Of a stretch of DNA of 64,000 nucleotides, positions 24,637 to 32,102 are shown in pieces. Where the stretch lies: positions 18,327 through 82,326 of the forward strand of contig DASPVO010000077.1 in NCBI GenBank assembly GCA_035622335.1, read 5' to 3'. The translations under genes were made by a program, and so were the position numbers. The stretch comes from DATJAJ01 sp035622335. Lineage in GTDB: Archaea > Thermoproteota > Nitrososphaeria > Nitrososphaerales > Gagatemarchaeaceae. Under the pieces are notes generated by a model. The model was not told where the DNA came from and ran no database searches. It saw nothing but the letters and a program-made list of their open reading frames with translations. Each line of letters starts with the position of its first letter. The stretch's first letter is position 1.

Positions 24637-25629
24637 ATGTTCAGGGTGCTCTCGCTGTCACCCCTGCCAGAATTCGTCATTAGGGGCATGTTCGAGGAGG
24701 CAGCCGAGAAATACAAGCTAGACGTGAGCGTCGTTTCAGCGGAGGGGAAGAACTCTGAGGAGCTCTCAAGAGAACTAGCTGACGCTGACTTCGTCGTAGG
24801 TGACTACTCCTTCGGGATCCCGATTACAGCGGAGATGGTAAGTTCGATGAAGAATGTCCGTTTTATCCAACAGCCAAGCACCGGTTACGAGCACATCGAC
24901 ATCGCCGCGTGCAAAGCGAGGGGAATTCCTGTCGCGAACATCGGTGGCGCGAACACGGTCTCGGTCGCGGAGCACACCATTGCTCTGGCTCTCGTCGCCA
25001 TGAAACGCATCACCGTCGCCCATCAGAGGCTGGTCGCCGGAGACTGGGCCCAGTCCGAACTGATGAGCGTCGCCGGGGAGCTGAACGGAAAGAAGTGGGG
25101 TATCGTAGGTCTAGGCCGCATCGGAAGAGCTGTCGGCACGAGAGCAAGGTCCCTCGGGGCCGACGTGGTCTACTTTGAGCGGGCAAGGCTAACTCCAGAG
25201 GAAGAGAAGGAGCTGCACGTCGAATACAGGGAGCTCGCTGACCTGCTCTCCACCAGCGACGTGGTCTCACTGAGCCTGCCCCTGACCGACTCGACCCGCC
25301 TGATGATGGGAGATGACGAGTTCGGGCGTATGAAATCGAGTGCGATTCTGGTCAACGTAGCTAGAGGAGGACTGGTGGATGAGGACGCACTCGCGAAAGC
25401 CGTCAAGGAGGGCAAGATAGGGGGCGCGGGGGTAGACGTCTTCACCCAAGAGCCTGTGCCAGATGGGAACCCCTTGGTCTCTGCAGCGAGGGAGGGCGCA
25501 AACATAGTCTTGACGCCTCACATCGCCGGTGCGACCAACGAGGCCAGACTTAGGATCATCCAGTTCACTATAGACAACGTGGTGAGGGTCATGAGGGGAG
25601 AAATTCCCGAGAACGTAGTAAACCCCTGA
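24637..25629 (+). CDS. D-isomer-specific 2-hydroxyacid dehydrogenase
   Basis: NAD(P)-dependent dehydrogenase of the SerA/GhrB family, 330 residues. Seen in order: substrate-domain ADFVVGDYSFGIPITAEM, VRFIQQPSTGYEHIDIAACKARGIPVANIGGANTVSVAEHTIALALVAMKR, the nucleotide-binding GKKWGIVGLGRIGRAVGTRARSLG, catalytic Arg in NVARGGLVDEDALAKA, Glu in GVDVFTQEP, and His in LTPHIAGAT. The class also includes phosphoglycerate dehydrogenase; this one lacks an ACT domain, so the substrate is uncertain. ATG 24637 is chosen because a TATA-like GGATAAATAC lies 25 bp upstream; ATG 24595 would precede it. Confidence 0.9.
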   Translation: MFRVLSLSPLPEFVIRGMFEEAAEKYKLDVSVVSAEGKNSEELSRELADADFVVGDYSFGIPITAEMVSSMKNVRFIQQPSTGYEHIDIAACKARGIPVANIGGANTVSVAEHTIALALVAMKRITVAHQRLVAGDWAQSELMSVAGELNGKKWGIVGLGRIGRAVGTRARSLGADVVYFERARLTPEEEKELHVEYRELADLLSTSDVVSLSLPLTDSTRLMMGDDEFGRMKSSAILVNVARGGLVDEDALAKAVKEGKIGGAGVDVFTQEPVPDGNPLVSAAREGANIVLTPHIAGATNEARLRIIQFTIDNVVRVMRGEIPENVVNP

Positions 25630-25700
25630 CCCACCCTTCGGGGCCTACCACGAAAGACAGTTAACGTCACCCGAGCAGGACGCAGGCGGGTCCTGTCGAG

Positions 25701-26366
25701 ATGAAAATCTCCTTCGGTGGAAGGGAGCGAGCGATCTTCCAAGGAGTGGAGGGAGACCTGAGAATCGTTGCATCCGCGGTCGAGAGCTTCTCAAACATGA
25801 TTGCTGCCCTGGCAGCAGAACGTCAAGAGGACGCTGCAGGCTACCTACAGGAGGTGCTTGACAAGGAGAAGGAGGCCGACGACTCCCACAGAGCGCTGAG
25901 CACTCAGATCGCGGAGGGTGCTTTCTTCGGTGGGGTGAGGGAAGACATGCTGAACCTCCTCGAAAAAATCGACAACATCGCGGACAGCGCTAAAGATGCG
26001 GCGAGGCTAATCGAGACCGAGGGGAGCCTGGATTCCACGGCGGTTTCGCTCTTGAAGACGCAGGCCATGAAGGACTTCATCCTCCACCAACGGGATGCGG
26101 TCTCCGCGCTTCAGGACCTCGTCGCAGCGCTGGAAGTGAGCAAGAGCCAAGCTCTCTCCAAAGTCCACATCGTAGAGGAGCTGGAAGAGGCGGCGGATAC
26201 CGACAAGTCTGAGGTAATCCGACAACTCTTCTCGAACACCACTGGGGTCAACCCGATCACGGTGATCCAAATGCGCGACTTCATGTTCGAGGCCGACGAC
26301 ATCGCCGACAACGCGGAGGACGCGAGCGATGTGGTGCTGATTCTGATAGCGAAGGGCTATGGCTGA
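25701..26366 (+). CDS. DUF47/PhoU-like accessory protein of phosphate uptake
   Basis: 221 residues, all-helical, of the DUF47 (Pit accessory, PhoU-like) family. It carries two PhoU-type helical repeats with acidic metal-binding motifs (DKEKEADDSHRAL; EKIDNIADSAKDAARLIE; EADDIADNAEDASDVVLILIAKGYG, the E/DxxxD pattern). It overlaps the PiT permease gene by 8 bp, the arrangement seen widely in bacteria and archaea, and is thought to modulate permease activity. ATG 25701 follows a short leader. Confidence 0.92.
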   Translation: MKISFGGRERAIFQGVEGDLRIVASAVESFSNMIAALAAERQEDAAGYLQEVLDKEKEADDSHRALSTQIAEGAFFGGVREDMLNLLEKIDNIADSAKDAARLIETEGSLDSTAVSLLKTQAMKDFILHQRDAVSALQDLVAALEVSKSQALSKVHIVEELEEAADTDKSEVIRQLFSNTTGVNPITVIQMRDFMFEADDIADNAEDASDVVLILIAKGYG

Positions 26367-27291
26367 ATCACTCCTGCTTCTCGCGGCTGTCTTGAGCTTC
26401 GTCTTTGGCTGGAACAACAGCTCGTTCCTGATTGGCAACGTCAGAGGCAGCGGCGCCCTCAGTCTCAGGGGGGCCCTCGCGGTCACGGTGATTGGCCTAC
26501 TGGCAGGGGTGCTCTTCGAAGGTCAGAAGATGCTCAGGAGCCTCGACGGGGACCTCGCCGCTGCCGTATCAGCGCAAGGCATGGCGGTTACCTTTGTCGT
26601 CTCCATAGCTATCACAGTTGCCATGACCTTCGCGGACCTGCCTGCCTCATTCAGCGCCACAATGGTAGGGGCATTCTTGGGGGTGGCCCTAGCCCTCGGC
26701 TCAAGGATCTACTTGGGTCAGACCTACCTCGTCGTCGCGTTCTGGTTCGTAGCACCACTCCTGTCCGGCCTGGCCGCCTTTCTGATTCATAGGTCGATCA
26801 GGCACGCGGAATCTCGTTTAGGCCTCGTGGCGGTGGACTCGATGAACAGGTGGGGGACCGTGTTAGGATCTCTGGCAACAGCGTACGCGCTGGGAGCGAA
26901 CAACATCGGTCTAATCTTGGGGAGCGCCCTGAACGGCTCTCAGGCGAGCGACTTCAGTGTCCTTGCATTGGGCCTCACTCTCGCCGCCCTCGCGGGCACG
27001 CTTCTCCTCGGAAGGGGCGGCGTGAGCGGGACCATCGGTGACAGACTCCTAGTGCTTACCCCCCAGGGAGTCATTTCCGTGTTCGTCAGTAGCGCCCTAT
27101 TGGTCTGGCTAGGAACACAGCTCAGGGTTCCCGTGTCAATCAGCCAGTGCATCCTTGGAGGCATGCTGGGGGCAGCACTGTCACAAAACGTCGCGGTGAT
27201 AAATCGGAGGCTGATGATAGAGTCGATCGGGAGCTGGGTGGTCGTCCCCGCCCTCGCCCTCGTCGCCTCTTACCTCCTCATGGCTGCATGA
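26359..27291 (+). CDS. pitA: PiT-family inorganic phosphate permease
   Basis: 310-residue integral membrane protein with about ten hydrophobic segments. The two PiT signature repeats are visible: FVFGWNNSSFLIGNVRGSGALS near the N-terminus and YALGANNIGLILGSALNGS in the second half (the family's GxNDxxN-like motif appears as GWNNSS and GANNIG). It moves phosphate with H+ or Na+. It is shorter than bacterial PitA (~500) but close to the archaeal forms. It is translated with the DUF47 protein by an 8-bp overlap. Confidence 0.9.
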   Translation: MAESLLLLAAVLSFVFGWNNSSFLIGNVRGSGALSLRGALAVTVIGLLAGVLFEGQKMLRSLDGDLAAAVSAQGMAVTFVVSIAITVAMTFADLPASFSATMVGAFLGVALALGSRIYLGQTYLVVAFWFVAPLLSGLAAFLIHRSIRHAESRLGLVAVDSMNRWGTVLGSLATAYALGANNIGLILGSALNGSQASDFSVLALGLTLAALAGTLLLGRGGVSGTIGDRLLVLTPQGVISVFVSSALLVWLGTQLRVPVSISQCILGGMLGAALSQNVAVINRRLMIESIGSWVVVPALALVASYLLMAA

Positions 27292-27400
27292 CGAGGACTG
27301 CGACGGGATGTATGATGAGCCGAAGCACGGGTAGAGAGAACCCATTATGAAATCAAGTGCACGAATACCGAGGGTCGATACGGAATTTGCTGACACATCG

Positions 27401-27410
27401 ATTATATACG
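27401..27410 (+). promoter_or_regulatory. TATA box of the NHL surface-protein gene
   Basis: ATTATATACG lies 19 bp ahead of ATG 27424 and 40 bp ahead of ATG 27445 (measured from the box centre). Archaeal start sites lie about 25 bp downstream of the TATA centre, so the mRNA should begin near 27430, which favours ATG 27445. Confidence 0.55.
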
Positions 27411-27444
27411 AACGAGACAAGAAATGGCCGAACAGCTGAATCTA

Positions 27445-29979
27445 ATGCTGATCAGCAAGAGATCGTTCGCTGGATTCGCTTACGTGACCCTGCTCATGGT
27501 TTCAATCATGCTCGTGGGGACACTTCCCCTCGCTCACGCATTCGCTAACGGCTCGAACGCCTCCTTGGTGCTCGGCCAGGCGAAATTCAGTACGGCTTAC
27601 ACCTCTTCGAACCAGATGGGACTCGCGGGTCCAAGGGATGTCGTGATGGACCGGTCAGGCGACCTCTGGGTAGCAGACGCCTTCGATAACCGGATACTCG
27701 AGTATCAACCGCCCTTTAGCAACGGGATGAACGCGTCCCTAGTGATCGGTCAGGCCGGGTTCGGCACGGTCTCGAGCTCCGTAAGTTCCGGCGTCCTTTC
27801 GTTCCCAAGCGGCCTGGCGTTTGACGCAGCGGGGGACCTCTGGGTCGCGGACACTGGAAACAGCCGAGTCTTGGAGTTCACACCACCTTTCGTCTCCGGG
27901 ATGGCGGCGAGCTTGGTCATCGGACAGCCCTCGTTCGACTCAGCAGCTCCACGCACGACTGCGAGCGGTCTGGACTCCCCTACATCGGTCGCGTTCGACT
28001 CCGCTGGCAACCTGTGGGTCGTAGATTCCGGCAACAACAGGCTCCTCGAATTCACCTCGCCCTTCTCGTCCGGCATGAGCGCATCGCTCGTGCTGGGACA
28101 GGCTGGATTTACCAGCTCCCTTCCCTCCACCTCCCAGAGCGGCCTCAGCCAACCACAGGGTGCATTCGCCGCCTCTGGAGGCATTTGGGTGGCAGACTCT
28201 GGAAACAATCGCGTAATCGAATTTGATCCTCCTTACAGCTCGGGAATGTCCGCATCTCTAGTTCTCGGGCAGGCCACTTACAGCACCGCAGCAGCGGCGA
28301 CATCACAGAGCGGAATGAGCTACCCCCTCGCCGTGACGATCGATTCTCAAGGGAACCTGTGGGTTTCCGACAGCAGGGGTGCCCGTGTACTCGAGTTCGA
28401 GCAGCCCTTCTCTGATGGGATGAACGCCTCCTTTGTGGTGGGACACCCAGACTTCACCACGAGTACTTACTCTGTCTCAGAGAGCTCGGTGAAGCCGGCC
28501 GGGCTCGCGTTCGACTCACAGGGAAACCTCTGGGTCTCGGACACGGGGGCTAACCGCATCCTCGAGTTCGCTCCGCCCTTCGCAGGATGGATGAACGCGG
28601 CAAAGGTGATAGGGCAGCCTGGTTTCTACACCAGCTACCTTCCGACCAGCTCCCTAGGCATGAGCTCCCCCAGGTCGATTGCGATCTCTTCCACAGATGA
28701 GGTGTGGGTCACGGACACGGGTGACAGCAGGCTGCTCGAGTTCAAGGCGCCCTTCTCTGACGGGATGAACGCGTCTTCTGAGATCGGAGCTCCAAGCCTT
28801 GAGAGTTCGCTCCCCTCCACAGCAGAGGCTCGCCTTCTTTCGCCCGACAGCATCGCTATGGACGGCTCAGGAGACCTGTGGGTGGCTGACACGCTCAACA
28901 ATCGGATTCTCGAGTTCAAGGCGCCCCTCGAGTCTGGCATGAACGCTTCCCTTGTGATCGGGCAGGTCGATTTCACACAATCAACGCTCGGGACGGCCGT
29001 GAACAAGCTCGTCAGGCCATCCGCTTTGGCGTTCGACTCTGCCGGAGACCTCTGGGTCGCAGACTCTGGAAACAACCGCATATTGGAGTACAAGGCGCCA
29101 TTCGAAACGGGGATGTTCGCATCTTTAGTTCTCGGCCAGCAGTCCTTCACCACAGGCGGAGCCGGCTCCGGCCAGTCGGGGTTATCAGAGCCCAGTGGTC
29201 TGGCCTTCGACCCTGCTGGAGACCTTTGGGTCTCAGATACGGGCAACGACCGTGTGGTGGATTTCACCCCGCCATTCTCTTCAGGAATGGGAGCTTCCAC
29301 GGTGCTGGGCCAGGCGGGCTTTTCAGCCGTCAGTTCCGGTGACGGCGCCAGCGAGCTCTCTGCACCGAACGGCATCGCTTTCGACAGCTCAGGGGATCTT
29401 TGGGTAGCCGACACGGGCAACAACAGAGTGGTCGAATTCCTGTCGCCGTTTTCAACTGGCATGGCGGCGAGTTCTGTCATCGGGCAGCTAGGATTTGGAG
29501 TGTCTACCCCTAGCACGAGCCAGAGCGGTCTATCGGTCCCCTCCGGTGTCGCGTTTGACTCACACGGTGACCTGTGGGTCGCAGACACCGGTAACGACAG
29601 AATTGTGATGTTTTCACCTCCCGCCGTGACGACATCGTCTACTACCACCGTCACTTCGACGAGTAGCAACTCGACCAGCTCGACTTCAAGAACCACCACC
29701 ACGAATTCAACTTCTTCGACGAGCTCTTCGGTATCTACAACATCGTCGACCAGCACGACATCGCAGTCGACGAGCTCGAGCTCCACATCGTCCAGTTCCT
29801 CAAGTTCTTCGAACTCGACCACGACTCAGTCGAGCGAGAGCCTCTCGACTTCGTCCTCCTCCACTACTTCTAAGAGCTCGACCGCTCTCTCGCCTTCGAT
29901 ACTTTTGGTGGTGTTCTCGGTGCTGGTGGTCTCGTCCGCCGTCTACGCCTTCGCAGCGCGAAGAAGGCCCGGTCGGTAA
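27445..29979 (+). CDS. Cell-surface NHL-repeat beta-propeller protein with Ser/Thr stalk and C-terminal anchor
   Basis: About 844 residues. A signal peptide ends near LPLAHAFA. Twelve NHL repeats of roughly 58 residues follow, each reading approximately LVLGQAxF...GLSxPxGVAFDSxGDLWVADTGNNRVLEFxPPFSSGMxAS, enough for two six-bladed propellers. After residue ~715 comes a ~90-residue tract of almost pure Ser and Thr, a probable glycosylated stalk, then a membrane helix (SILLVVFSVLVVSSAVYAFAA) and the basic end RRRPGR. The propeller therefore faces outward, anchored at the C-terminus; binding of protein, peptide or polysaccharide is expected. ATG 27424 gives seven more residues but lies upstream of the expected mRNA start. 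Confidence 0.88.
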   Translation: MLISKRSFAGFAYVTLLMVSIMLVGTLPLAHAFANGSNASLVLGQAKFSTAYTSSNQMGLAGPRDVVMDRSGDLWVADAFDNRILEYQPPFSNGMNASLVIGQAGFGTVSSSVSSGVLSFPSGLAFDAAGDLWVADTGNSRVLEFTPPFVSGMAASLVIGQPSFDSAAPRTTASGLDSPTSVAFDSAGNLWVVDSGNNRLLEFTSPFSSGMSASLVLGQAGFTSSLPSTSQSGLSQPQGAFAASGGIWVADSGNNRVIEFDPPYSSGMSASLVLGQATYSTAAAATSQSGMSYPLAVTIDSQGNLWVSDSRGARVLEFEQPFSDGMNASFVVGHPDFTTSTYSVSESSVKPAGLAFDSQGNLWVSDTGANRILEFAPPFAGWMNAAKVIGQPGFYTSYLPTSSLGMSSPRSIAISSTDEVWVTDTGDSRLLEFKAPFSDGMNASSEIGAPSLESSLPSTAEARLLSPDSIAMDGSGDLWVADTLNNRILEFKAPLESGMNASLVIGQVDFTQSTLGTAVNKLVRPSALAFDSAGDLWVADSGNNRILEYKAPFETGMFASLVLGQQSFTTGGAGSGQSGLSEPSGLAFDPAGDLWVSDTGNDRVVDFTPPFSSGMGASTVLGQAGFSAVSSGDGASELSAPNGIAFDSSGDLWVADTGNNRVVEFLSPFSTGMAASSVIGQLGFGVSTPSTSQSGLSVPSGVAFDSHGDLWVADTGNDRIVMFSPPAVTTSSTTTVTSTSSNSTSSTSRTTTTNSTSSTSSSVSTTSSTSTTSQSTSSSSTSSSSSSSSNSTTTQSSESLSTSSSSTTSKSSTALSPSILLVVFSVLVVSSAVYAFAARRRPGR
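27550..29610 (+). repeat. Twelve tandem NHL-coding repeats
   Basis: Twelve consecutive ~175-bp units inside the surface-protein gene, each holding a GACCTCTGGGT(C/A)GCAGAC-like core that encodes DLWVAD and a downstream GGCAACAACAGAGT-like core for GNNR. The units have diverged, mainly at third positions, so they are an old expansion rather than recent copying. Confidence 0.75.
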
Positions 29980-30018
29980 GCAGACTTATTTCGGTGTCAA
30001 CCCCGCTTTCCATGACTA

Positions 30019-30246
30019 ATGCCCGTCTGCCCAAAATGCGGACGACTCATTTCAGCAGGCCACTTGGAAAGGCACCTTAGAAGGTGCGGGACGAGACATA
30101 AACACGTCGCGGCCTCGCCCTACGTCGCGACCGCTACGTCTTCAATCGAGACCGTGGGTCCCCGAGGAGTCCTGACGAATGCTCCTTCCCGCAAGGGCGA
30201 GGTTAGAAGACACAGGGGAAAGCTGCGGAGGATCCTCCACATCTAG
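30019..30246 (+). CDS. Small C2HC-like zinc-finger protein
   Basis: 75 residues from ATG 30019. MPVCPKCGRLISAGHLERHLRRCGTRH holds CxxC, then HxxxH and a final Cys within 20 residues, a classic zinc-finger spacing (Cys4, Cys7, His15/His19, Cys23). The rest is basic (KGEVRRHRGKLRRI), fitting nucleic-acid binding. It stands alone downstream of the NHL gene and overlaps the convergent PPOX gene by 4 bp. Small zinc fingers of this kind are common in archaea, mostly uncharacterised. Confidence 0.75.
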   Translation: MPVCPKCGRLISAGHLERHLRRCGTRHKHVAASPYVATATSSIETVGPRGVLTNAPSRKGEVRRHRGKLRRILHI

Positions 30247-30683
30247 CTGTCTTTCGCTCTGTCCCATCGCTTCCACCGCGAGTCCTCACCCCACGGAGGA
30301 ACCACGTGGACCGGCTCAACCTTGATGAGAACGCGCCTCCTTCCTGGCTGGTGCATCTCATACTTCGCCTTCCCCTGATACTTCATCGCCAATTTGTCTA
30401 CGTGCTCCTCCGCCCCCTGAAAGGTCACTTCAATGACCCGGCCCCGAATCACTGCGAGATTGTATGGGTTGGCAGGGTCGACCAGGTCAAGCGCAACCCT
30501 GGGGTCCCTCAGGACGTTCTTGTGTTTCTGGGTTCCCTCTGGAGTGTTGATGAGGATGATGTCGCCTTCGTGGTCTACCCACGTCTGGGTTACGTGAGGC
30601 GAGCCGTCGGGCATGAGGGTCGCGAAGTTCGCGTACGTTCTTGACTCTATCAGTCTCTTGACTGACTCAGGAAGCTCTACCAA
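30243..30683 (-). CDS. PPOX-class F420-dependent oxidoreductase
   Basis: 146 residues with the F420-dependent PPOX signature: VKRLIESRTYANFATLMPDGSPHVTQTWVDHEGDIILINTPEGTQKHKNVLRDPRVALDLVDPANPYNLAVIRGRV. The HKNVLRDPRVAL segment is typical of F420-binding members. The paralogue at 5775-6173 is more distant. No neighbour suggests a substrate. Confidence 0.9.
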   Translation of the reverse strand: MVELPESVKRLIESRTYANFATLMPDGSPHVTQTWVDHEGDIILINTPEGTQKHKNVLRDPRVALDLVDPANPYNLAVIRGRVIEVTFQGAEEHVDKLAMKYQGKAKYEMHQPGRRRVLIKVEPVHVVPPWGEDSRWKRWDRAKDS

Positions 30684-30746
30684 GTTGACAGAAAGTGTGC
30701 TACCCCCCAGAATTTAAACGAAGCAGGACAGACTCAACAATGCTGG

Positions 30747-31406
30747 TCAGTCTAGGTATTTCTGCAGCTCTCCGAGAATCGCCCTGACGGAGAGTTCTCG
30801 CAGGTTCAAGGCGTTCGAGATGCTTTCAACAGCTCGGTCGTGTTCGTCGAGCACGTGGAACAGAACCCTCCTCACGTCCGACTCTTCGAAACGACCCGCG
30901 GCGTCCACAGCTTTCTCCATCGCAAGGTTCCTGACCTCGAGCAATTCGCTTCTCTCCTCTTCTATCTCTTGCATCCGCGCATCGATCGAACTCAGGATCT
31001 CAGAGATAAGAGAAAGCCTTCTGTCTTCCTCCTCCGCTTGAGCGCTCTGGATCTGCTTCATGAAGACGCTTGCTTTGCCAGCCCGCCGGGACTTCTCAGG
31101 CCTCTCGTGGAACGTGGCTCCCCTCTCGATGAAGAGGTTCGGACCCAAGTCGAGTGTTATTGTAATCCCCTTCGCCAGAGAATACTTCTTCCTATCGGGT
31201 CCTCTGGGGCTGCTTTCGATGGTCGTCGCCACTAGTCCGGCGCTCTCCATGGCCTGTAGATGCTTTGCCACGAGCGGTTGGCCGAGCCCGAGCTCCTTGG
31301 AAAGCTGGAGTGCGTACGCGGGCTCCCGACTAAGACGCTTGATTATGCTACGCCTCACGGGATTCTCGACCACCTGAAGCAAAGAGTCGAGTTCTGCTTT
31401 TTCCAA
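30747..31406 (-). CDS. ArsR-type winged-helix regulator with a long helical C-terminal part
   Basis: 219 residues. The N-terminal winged helix is clear: LLQVVENPVRRSIIKRLSREPAYALQLSKELGLGQPLVAKHLQAMESAGLVATTIESSPRGPDRKKYSLAKG (residues ~8-80). The C-terminal ~120 residues are highly charged and coiled (AEEEDRRLSLISEILSSIDARMQEIEEERSELLEV). It lies 33 bp downstream of hsp20 on the same strand, across a T-rich stretch, so read-through or a separate promoter are both possible. Linked Hsp20-ArsR arrangements recur in thaumarchaeal genomes; this protein is a candidate for the factor that binds the repeats in the hsp20 promoter. Confidence 0.8.
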   Translation of the reverse strand: MEKAELDSLLQVVENPVRRSIIKRLSREPAYALQLSKELGLGQPLVAKHLQAMESAGLVATTIESSPRGPDRKKYSLAKGITITLDLGPNLFIERGATFHERPEKSRRAGKASVFMKQIQSAQAEEEDRRLSLISEILSSIDARMQEIEEERSELLEVRNLAMEKAVDAAGRFEESDVRRVLFHVLDEHDRAVESISNALNLRELSVRAILGELQKYLD

Positions 31407-31414
31407 GATCTCAA

Positions 31415-31424
31415 CCTCAAAAAA
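31415..31424 (-). terminator. T-rich terminator after hsp20 (weak)
   Basis: On the minus strand the 33-bp gap between hsp20 and the ArsR-like gene contains a run of seven T (plus-strand AAAAAAA near 31418-31424). Archaeal RNA polymerase stops at such runs without a hairpin. It could equally be AT-rich promoter DNA for the downstream gene. Confidence 0.3.
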
Positions 31425-31439
31425 ATACTGCGGGTGAGC

Positions 31440-31937
31440 CTACTTCAGGTCCACCCTTCGGTTGCGCTCTAGAGCCTTTGGCTCCTTCTTGGGGAGTTTC
31501 AGTTCCAGAACGCCGTTCTTCATGGTCCCGCTGACCTTCTCGGAGAGGACTTCCTCAGGGAGTGTCATGTACCTGTGCACGTAGGAATGGCTTCTCTGTG
31601 TCCAGGCTCCATTGTCCTTCTTGTTCTGTCTCTCGGACTTCGATTCTGCCTTGAGCTCGAGGACGTTGGAGTCGACCCTGACGTCCACGTCTTTCTTCTC
31701 GAAACCGGGAAGCTGGGCGGTCAGGACGTAGTGGTCGCCGCGGTCCTGCAGATCCGTGGATTGCTCCCTCCCTCCGAACTCGCTCAGAAGCGAGCTCATC
31801 GAGCTGGGGAAGAGCGGTTGCATGAAGTCCTGGAAGGGCTTCATGAAGTTCTGGAAGATGCTCTCAGGTAGTGCGAGAGCGGTTGAGCCGGTGTCCTTCT
31901 CCTTGCGGGGTTTTCCGTTCTTTTCTGTCGTGTTCAT
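31440..31937 (-). CDS. hsp20: Hsp20/alpha-crystallin small heat-shock protein
   Basis: 165 residues. The alpha-crystallin domain is complete: QSTDLQDRGDHYVLTAQLPGFEKKDVDVRVDSNVLELKAESK (residues ~58-100), YVHRYMTLPEEVLSEKVSGTMKNGVLELKLPKKEP (~120-153), including the GVLELKLPK signature. A 55-residue N-terminal arm with FMKPFQDFMQPLFP precedes it. The C-terminal IxI motif is replaced by RRVDLK. It holds unfolded proteins for refolding by the thermosome. Its promoter contains a tandem 12-bp repeat next to the TATA box. Confidence 0.93.
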   Translation of the reverse strand: MNTTEKNGKPRKEKDTGSTALALPESIFQNFMKPFQDFMQPLFPSSMSSLLSEFGGREQSTDLQDRGDHYVLTAQLPGFEKKDVDVRVDSNVLELKAESKSERQNKKDNGAWTQRSHSYVHRYMTLPEEVLSEKVSGTMKNGVLELKLPKKEPKALERNRRVDLK

Positions 31938-31947
31938 ATCACCTTTG

Positions 31948-31980
31948 GTAGAATACCTAAAGTAGTATACCTATATAAAT
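31948..31980 (-). promoter_or_regulatory. hsp20 promoter: TATA box and tandem 12-bp repeats
   Basis: On the minus strand ATTTATATAG (31971-31980) is the TATA box, about 35-40 bp upstream of ATG 31937. Immediately downstream lie two near-identical direct repeats, read on the plus strand as GTAGAATACCTA (31948-31959) and GTAGTATACCTA (31962-31973), 14 bp apart. One overlaps the TATA box and the other covers the expected start site, the layout of a heat-shock repressor site. Confidence 0.6.
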
Positions 31981-32102
31981 ATTCCTAGGCGAGATTGCGC
32001 ATCAAACACGGTCGCCTTTTGGACTCAATCGCCCGGAGGTCTCAATCAGTTGGGAAAAGATTCATAACCTGAACGCGAAAGGGAAGCTCAAGCTCGATAG
32101 AG

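Noticed and set aside
28635..29822. 395-codon minus-strand frame under the NHL gene
   Set aside because: Its repeats are the complement of the NHL repeats and the Ser/Thr stalk (Glu/Val-rich when read backwards).
29640..29880. Possible simple-sequence or satellite repeat of TCG/AGC/ACC triplets
   Set aside because: It is explained by the coding of the Ser/Thr stalk, stays in frame and varies in codon choice.
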